Source: Solirubrobacter sp963798325 (GTDB taxonomy: Bacteria > Actinomycetota > Thermoleophilia > Solirubrobacterales > Solirubrobacteraceae). From it: a stretch of 64,000 nt of DNA. Positions within the stretch are counted from its first letter, which is position 1. Each line of letters begins with the position of its first letter. The stretch lies in the NCBI GenBank assembly GCA_963798325.1, contig CAWCSS010000004.1:62001-126000 (forward strand), given 5' to 3'. A model generated the notes under the pieces. That model was not told the DNA's origin. It saw only the letters and a list, made by a program, of their open reading frames with translations, and ran no database searches. Of this stretch, positions 59,212 to 64,000 are shown piece by piece. The position numbers and the translations under genes are program-made.

Positions 59212-59283
59212 CGGGGCAATACTCGCGCAGATCGCGGTGGGAGCGATCCTCGGCGCCGCCGGAGGCGCGTCGTCGGCCAGTGG

Positions 59284-59464
59284 TCAGCCGTCGGGAGGCG
59301 AAGCGGCGGGTGAGCCCCCGTCGCCGCCCGTCTTCGAGCTGATTGAGCCGGAACTCGAGCGTCGTCATGGCCCAGCGTGCCTGCGCGAGGGCCTCGTCCG
59401 CGTCCTCCATCAGCTTCTTGATCTCCCGAACCTGGTCAAGAATGCTCTTGTTGGTCGAGGACAT
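59284..59464 (-). CDS. Small coiled-coil protein (probable frameshift near its C-terminus)
   Basis: The first 45 residues (MSSTNKSILDQVREIKKLME, continuing DADEALAQARWAMTTLEFRLNQL) form a clear amphipathic helix or coiled coil. In the sequence as given the frame then turns Arg-rich and runs through the D-aminopeptidase gene to 59018, which looks non-native. Removing one base of the C run at 59327-59329 gives the tail GGDGGSPAASPPDG and a stop at 59284, for 59 residues in total. Both readings are possible; the short one is preferred. Function unknown. Confidence 0.55.
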
Positions 59465-59601
59465 CTCCGCCCAACGCTACATACCCGGGGCGTCCAGCGA
59501 TACCCCCCGTGAGGACAAGGTTTCAGGCAGAGACCGACCGTCCGCGCGACGCGAACGACCCTCCGACGATGGCGCGAGCACAGGACTTCGGCCGGCGGTG
59601 A

Positions 59602-59674
59602 CGCGCCCGACAGGATTCGAACCTGTGACCTCGCGCTCCGGAGGCGCGCGCTCTATCCACTGAGCTACGGGCGC
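59602..59674 (-). tRNA. tRNA-Arg (anticodon CCG)
   Basis: A 73-base cloverleaf: acceptor GCGCCCG/CGGGCGC with discriminator G, D-arm GCTC...GAGC, anticodon stem CGCGC/GCGCG with loop CTCCGGA, and T-arm ACAGG TTCGAAT CCTGT. The anticodon CCG reads the Arg codon CGG. No CCA is encoded. It lies between the coiled-coil gene and the divergent phosphodiesterase gene. Confidence 0.96.
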
Positions 59675-59684
59675 TCGGGGCCGG

Positions 59685-59690
59685 TAGCTT
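59685..59690 (+). promoter_or_regulatory. Putative -10 hexamer TAGCTT of a leaderless promoter
   Basis: TAGCTT ends 10 bp before the GTG of the phosphoesterase gene, with no ribosome binding site between. Just upstream lies the 5' end of the tRNA gene on the other strand. Confidence 0.4.
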
Positions 59691-59700
59691 AGCGGTCTCC

Positions 59701-60180
59701 GTGGTCGTCGCGGTGATCTCCGACACCCATATGCCGCGCGGGAACCGCCGTCTCCCGGTCGAGCATCTGCAGGACAAAGACGCGATCCTGCACGCGGGGG
59801 ACCTGATGGAGCGCGAGGTGCTCGAAGCGCTGCAGGCGCTCGGCCCGCCGGTCTACGCCGTGCGCGGCAACGTCGACAGCGCGTGGCTGCAGGCGCGGTT
59901 GCCGCTGATGCGGACGCTCGAGCTCGAGGGTGTGCGGATCGGGATGGTCCACGACGCCGGTCCCAAGCCGGGCCGGCTCGAGCGGATGCGCCGCCGCTTC
60001 CCGGACGCGCAGGCGGTCGTCTTCGGCCACAGCCACATTCCGCTGCACGAGCGCAAGGACGGCTTCCAGATCTTCAACCCCGGCTCGCCGACGGAGCGCC
60101 GCCGTCAGCCCAGACACACGCTGGGCATCGCGACCATCGCCAATGGAAAGATCTCTTTCGACTTGATCGAAGTCGCATAG
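59701..60180 (+). CDS. YfcE/MJ0936-type metallophosphoesterase
   Basis: 159-residue binuclear-metal phosphodiesterase. The conserved series is VISDTHMPRG (D-x-H), ILHAGDL (GD), AVRGNVD (GN), MVHDAG and FGHSHIPLHE (GHxH), which together define the active site. The compact length is right for the stand-alone family. The start is GTG 59701, 11 bp after a -10-like hexamer. The preferred substrate is not predictable; cyclic nucleotides or simple phosphodiesters are typical in assays of relatives. Confidence 0.92.
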   Translation: MVVAVISDTHMPRGNRRLPVEHLQDKDAILHAGDLMEREVLEALQALGPPVYAVRGNVDSAWLQARLPLMRTLELEGVRIGMVHDAGPKPGRLERMRRRFPDAQAVVFGHSHIPLHERKDGFQIFNPGSPTERRRQPRHTLGIATIANGKISFDLIEVA

Positions 60181-60185
60181 CAAGA

Positions 60186-60191
60186 TACCTT
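60186..60191 (+). promoter_or_regulatory. Putative -10 hexamer TACCTT before the ArsR-type regulator
   Basis: TACCTT ends 7 bp before the ATG. The promoter overlaps a repeated CTTTCGA (60189-60195 and 60202-60208), which could be an operator for the encoded regulator. Confidence 0.42.
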
Positions 60192-60198
60192 TCGAAAC

Positions 60199-60766
60199 AT
60201 GTCTTTCGAGAGGACGCCGGAGGTCACCGACGCCAAAGCGATGCGGGCGCTCGCACATCCGGTGCGGATCGCGTTGCTGGAGGCGCTGACCGTCCACGAG
60301 CACGCTGACCGCCACCGAGGCGGGCGAGATCGTGGGGGAGAGTCCCGCGAACACGTCGTTCCATCTGCGCCAGTTGGCGAAGTACGGCTTCGTCGAGGAG
60401 GCGCCCGCGGGCGCCGGGCGCCGGCGCCCGTGGAAGCGCGTGGCGCTCGGCATGCGCTTCACCGAGGTGCACGACGACCCCGAGACCGCCGCGGCCGCCC
60501 GCGAACTGAGCCGCACCATGAGCCATCGCTACCTCGCGCGTGCCGAGAAGGGCCTGGAGGACAACCGCTCCCAGCCGGACGAGTGGCGCAAGGTCACCGG
60601 CTGGAACCAGATGGGCCTGTACCTCACGCCGACCGAGCTCGAGGAGCTCGACCAGGCGATCCTCGACATGATGTACGACCGCTTCGGCGAGCGTCGGGTG
60701 CGCACCGAGGCCACCCCGGTCGACGCCGAGCGCGTCGAGATCCTGACCTTCGCCTACCGGGTATGA
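60199..60766 (+). CDS. ArsR/winged-helix transcriptional regulator (one frameshift)
   Basis: 188-residue DNA-binding protein after correction. The first piece, KAMRALAHPVRIALLEAL, is the start of an ArsR-type winged helix; after one extra base at about 60301 the frame continues TLTATEAGEIVGESPANTSFHLRQLAKYGFVEE... as recognition helix and wing. The C-terminal half is helical (RAEKGLEDNRSQ) with a small effector domain. The stop overlaps the transporter ATG, so the pair is one operon and the regulator probably controls the transporter. No metal-binding Cys cluster is visible. Confidence 0.82.
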
Positions 60767-62047
60767 AGCGCCTGCTCGCCCACCGCGACGCGCGCCTGTT
60801 CCTGATCGGCCAGTCGCTCAGCCTGCTCGGCGACACCGCGCTGTGGCTGGCCCTCGGCCTGTGGGTGAAGGAGCTCACGGGCTCGAGCGCCGCCGCCGGC
60901 CTGGTGATCCTGTGCATCGTCGCGCCCGGCCTGCTCTCGCCGCTCGGCGGGCTGCTGGTGGACCGGTTCCCGCGCCGCAGCGTGCTGCTGGTCGTCAACC
61001 CGCTCACCGCGCTCATCGTGCTGCCCCTGCTGCTGGTCAACGACGCCGGCGACGTGTGGCTGATCTACCTCGTGACGCTCGCCTACGGCGCCTCGTACGT
61101 GATCCTCGCCGCCGGCCAGTCGGCGCTGCTGACGACGCTGCTCCCGGAGGAGCTGCTCGGCCCGGCGAACGCCGCGCTGCAGACCGTGCGCGAGACGCTG
61201 CGGCTCGTCGCGCCGGTCGCGGGCGCCGGGCTCTACACCGTCGCGGGCGGCGGCGCGGTCGCGGTCCTCGACGCCGCGACGTTCCTGATGGCCACCGCCG
61301 CGCTGTTCGCGCTGAAGGCCCGCGAGCCCAGGCCCAAGCCGCAGACCGTGCACTGGCTCGAACAGACCGCCGCCGGCGCGCGCCACATCGCCCGCACGCC
61401 GGAGCTCAAACGGCTCGTGCTCGCCACCGCGCTGAGCATGCTCGTGATCGGCTTCGGCGAGACGCTGCTCTACGAGCTGCCCGCACGCGCTCGGCAAGCC
61501 GGACTCGTTCGTCGGCGTGCTGATGGCCACGGGCGGGATCGGGGCGATCACCGGCGCGCTCACGGCCACGCGGGTGATGCGGCGCCGCGGAGAGACCGTG
61601 CTCGCGGGCCTCGGCATGACGATCTTCGCCATCGGCTGCCTGCTGATCATGGATTCCTCGCTGCCCGTCGTGCTGTTCGGCAAGGTGCTGTTCAACCTCG
61701 GCGTGCCGTGGATGTTCATCGGCGTGGTCACCCTGCTGCAGCGCACGACCCCGGGACCGCTGCAGGGCCGCGCGTACGCGGCGAGCGAATTCGCCATCGG
61801 CGTTCCGCAGACGCTCGGAATCGCGATCGGCGCCGCGCTGGTGGCCATCGTGGACTACCGGCTTCTACTGCTGGTCGAAGCCGGCGTGACCGGCGCGACC
61901 GGCGTGTTCCTGCTGATTAGGATGCACGGACCGTGGCGGCCCTGGACCATGATTTCTACGACGAGCTGGTCGGCGCCGACGGGCAGCCTCGCTCGCATGC
62001 GCGAACGCTCGTGGCGGCTCTGGAGGCGCTGGGCCCCGAAGCGCTGA
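60763..62047 (+). CDS. Major facilitator superfamily transporter (one frameshift)
   Basis: About 427 residues after correction, with some 12 hydrophobic segments. The N-terminal half (FLIGQSLSLLGDTALWLALG, GGLLVDRFPRRSVLLVV) is typical of the MFS-3/enterobactin-exporter-like group. One extra base at about 61484-61490 shifts the frame; the rest (SFVGVLMATGGIGAITGAL to TGATGVFLLIR) continues as helices 7-12. The frame then runs on for 40 non-hydrophobic residues into the next gene, so the true end may be near 61920. Likely an exporter regulated by the coupled ArsR protein. Confidence 0.82.
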
Positions 62048-63480
62048 CGCAGGCCGGCCGCCGCCGCGACGCGATCTTCATGCAGCAGGGGATCACGTTC
62101 GACGCCGGCGGGCCGGGCTCGGGCGCCGTCAAGGACCGCCCGTTCCCACTGGACCTCGTGCCGCGGATCATCCCCGCCGACGAGTGGAAGCAGATCAAAC
62201 GCGGCCTGGCCCAGCGCATCCGCGCGCTCAACCACTTCGTCGATGACGTCTACCACGCGCGCGAGATCATCCACGACGGCAAGGTGCCCTGGCAGCTGGT
62301 GGTCTCCCGCCCCGCGTTCGCCCGCGCCGCGCACGGCATCCGCCCGCCCGGCGGCGTCTACTGCCACGTGAGCGGGTGCGACCTCGTGCGCGACGCCAAC
62401 GGCGCGTGGAAGGTGCTCGAGGACAACGTGCGCACGCCGTCCGGCATCTCCTACGTGCTCGAGAACCGGCGGGCGATGACGCGCCTGCTGCCGGCGCTGT
62501 TCGAGCACTACCGCGTGCGGCCGGTCGATCACTACCCGGCGCTGCTGCGGACCGCGCTGGAGGAGGTCGCCCCGACCGGCGGGGAGGAGGAGGCCACGGT
62601 CGTCGTCTGGACGCCGGGCCCCTACAACAGCGCGTACTTCGAGCACGCCTTCCTCGCGCGCCAGATGGGCGTCGAGCTCGTCGAGGCGTCCGATCTCGTC
62701 GTGCGCGACGCGGTGTGCCACATCCGCACCACCCGCGGCCTGCAGCGCGTGCACGCGATCTACCGCCGGATCGACGACGACTTCATGGACCCGCTCGAGT
62801 TCCGGCCGGACAGCGTGCTCGGCGTCCCGGGGCTGATGCGCGCCTACCGGGCGGGCTCCGTGGCGATCGTCAACGCGGTCGGCACGGGCGTCGCCGACGA
62901 CAAGGCGATCTACCACTACGTCCCGGAGATGATCCGCTACTACCTGGGCGAGGAGCCGATCGTCGAGAACGTCCCGACCTACCTGATGGCCGATCGCGAG
63001 CAGCGCGAGTGGATCCTCGAGCGGCTGGACCGCGTGGTGATCAAGCCGACGAGCGAGTCCGGCGGCAAGGGCGTGTTCATCGGGCCGACCGCGACCGACG
63101 CCGAGATCGCGGCCCAGGCGGCGGAGATCAAGCGGCTGCCGGAGAAGTGGATCGCGCAGGACCTCGTGCACCTCTCGACCGTTCCCACTGCGGGCCCGGA
63201 CGGCGCTCTGGCGCCGCGCCACGTCGATCTGCGTCCGTTCGCGGTCTTCGGCGACGACATCCGGATCGTCCCGGGCGGCCTCACCCGCGTCGCGTTGCGG
63301 GAGGGCTCGATGATCGTCAACTCCTCGCAGGGCGGCGGGTCCAAGGACACGTGGGTGCTCGAGGAGGACTCCGCGGAGCGCCACGATTCCCAGCAGGCGC
63401 TGAGCGCGTGGGAGCCGCCGCGGATGCCGGGCCTGCCGCTCGGCGGTAGCTGGTCAAGCCAACAGCAGCAACAGCAATAG
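61933..63480 (+). CDS. Circularly permuted ATP-grasp type 2 protein
   Basis: 515-residue protein of the DUF404/DUF407 kind, an ATP-grasp ligase domain whose halves are swapped. Signatures are FDAGGPGSGAVKDRPFPLDLVPRII-type N-terminus, NHFVDDVYHAREI, WKVLEDNVRTPSGISYVLENRR, VIKPTSESGGKGVFIGP (ATP-binding) and RIVPGGLTRVALREGSMIVNSSQGG. It forms an amide or peptide-like bond in an unknown compound; such genes pair with alpha-E domain genes, as here. GTG 61933 is the start. The C-terminus is a short Gln tract (SSQQQQQQ). Confidence 0.93.
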   Translation: MAALDHDFYDELVGADGQPRSHARTLVAALEALGPEALTQAGRRRDAIFMQQGITFDAGGPGSGAVKDRPFPLDLVPRIIPADEWKQIKRGLAQRIRALNHFVDDVYHAREIIHDGKVPWQLVVSRPAFARAAHGIRPPGGVYCHVSGCDLVRDANGAWKVLEDNVRTPSGISYVLENRRAMTRLLPALFEHYRVRPVDHYPALLRTALEEVAPTGGEEEATVVVWTPGPYNSAYFEHAFLARQMGVELVEASDLVVRDAVCHIRTTRGLQRVHAIYRRIDDDFMDPLEFRPDSVLGVPGLMRAYRAGSVAIVNAVGTGVADDKAIYHYVPEMIRYYLGEEPIVENVPTYLMADREQREWILERLDRVVIKPTSESGGKGVFIGPTATDAEIAAQAAEIKRLPEKWIAQDLVHLSTVPTAGPDGALAPRHVDLRPFAVFGDDIRIVPGGLTRVALREGSMIVNSSQGGGSKDTWVLEEDSAERHDSQQALSAWEPPRMPGLPLGGSWSSQQQQQQ

Positions 63481-64000
63481 GTGCTCGCGCGGATCGCCCA
63501 CGAGCTGTACTGGATCGGGCGCCAGCTGGCCCGCGCCGAGCACACGTCGCGGATGCTCGACGGGGTGTTCCACGCCGACCTGCAGGGCCGCCCCGACGAT
63601 CCCGCGGGCGTGCGCCTGAGCTGGGACGCGCTGCTGACGATCGTCTCCGGCGAGCCGCCGGAGACGTCGGCCTCGCGCGATCAGGTGCTGGCGCTGCTCA
63701 CGCTCGACCCCGAGCATCCGACGAGCGTGTTGAACTGCGTCACCCGCGCCCGCGAGGGTGCGCGCACGGTGCGCGACGTCTTCTCCGGCGAGATGTGGGA
63801 GTGCATCAACACGTTCCACCTCGGCCTCTTGCAACGCAACGTGTCCGCCGCCGTCCAGACCGGCCCGTACTCGATCTACGCGTACGTGCGCGAGCGCTGC
63901 GGGATGTTCTGGGGGGTGACGTCCCGGACGATGCTGCGCGACGAGGCCCACGCGTTCCTGCAGGCGGGCGCGGCGATCGAGTCCGCCGACATGGTCCTGC
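63481..64000 (+). CDS. Alpha-E domain-containing protein (3' partial)
   Basis: Helical DUF403-type protein that always accompanies the ATP-grasp gene; the two usually precede a transglutaminase gene. GTG 63481 directly follows the ATP-grasp stop and gives LARIAHELYWIGRQLARAEH, the conserved opening. Later, DVFSGEMWECINTFHLGLL and YVRERCGMFWGVTSRTML are typical. The window ends after 173 codons; full length is about 310-330 residues. Confidence 0.93.
   Translation, partial: MLARIAHELYWIGRQLARAEHTSRMLDGVFHADLQGRPDDPAGVRLSWDALLTIVSGEPPETSASRDQVLALLTLDPEHPTSVLNCVTRAREGARTVRDVFSGEMWECINTFHLGLLQRNVSAAVQTGPYSIYAYVRERCGMFWGVTSRTMLRDEAHAFLQAGAAIESADMVL

Overview
High-GC bacterial chromosome with actinobacterial character. 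The housekeeping blocks (pdxS-pdxT, ruvC-ruvA-ruvB, one fused secDF, recJ followed by a RelA/SpoT enzyme), frequent GTG/TTG starts, ATGA-type gene overlaps, -10-like hexamers directly in front of start codons and many secreted Ig-like proteins suggest class Thermoleophilia (a Solirubrobacter/Conexibacter-like soil organism). That placement is inference. No plasmid, phage, CRISPR or transposase gene is visible. The window cuts pdxS at the left edge and an alpha-E domain gene at the right edge.

Layout. 0-5.2 kb: vitamin B6 synthase genes, a phosphatase, a HAD dehalogenase coupled to an unusual helical protein, a class III-like alcohol dehydrogenase. 5.4-8.1 kb: a 912-residue secreted Ig-repeat protein. 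8.3-13 kb: a sugar isomerase-like gene converging on a proline-catabolic operon (PRODH, P5C dehydrogenase, DHDPS-family lyase). 13-15.8 kb: membrane glycosyltransferase, FAD oxidoreductase, zinc-ribbon protein. 15.8-19 kb: minus-strand methyltransferase, MBL hydrolase and Na+/H+ antiporter. 19-22 kb: yebC and three further genes, all with broken frames. 22-33 kb: ruvCAB, PAS protein, secDF, recJ, relA. 33-47.6 kb: secreted proteins, with a cupredoxin / multicopper oxidase / cupredoxin operon divergent from two giant secreted sugar-active proteins. 47.6-52.3 kb: lipid kinase, CorA, then a SAM-I riboswitch heading a threonine synthase-like / MoaD-like / metF operon. 52.3-60 kb: small paralogous proteins, an animal-type haem peroxidase, a CarH-like B12 domain without a DNA-binding domain, a tandem palindromic repeat, a D-aminopeptidase, tRNA-Arg. 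60-64 kb: ArsR regulator, MFS transporter, circularly permuted ATP-grasp and alpha-E genes.

Two sets of genes read as functional systems. First, a SAM riboswitch controls a threonine synthase-fold enzyme translationally coupled to a ubiquitin-like sulfur carrier ending in Gly-Gly and to methylenetetrahydrofolate reductase. This looks like methionine synthesis with protein-bound sulfur rather than threonine synthesis. Second, blue-copper proteins, a Tat-exported multicopper oxidase, a PQQ-type sugar dehydrogenase and 3-ketoglycoside-hydrolase-like domains suggest an extracellular sugar-oxidation chain.

Caution on sequence quality: about fourteen single-base frame breaks occur, eight of them between 19.58 and 21.56 kb. 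They hit conserved genes such as yebC, and correcting them gives whole-codon, family-length proteins. Most are probably sequencing or assembly indels, so genes described as frameshifted should not be taken as decayed without resequencing.
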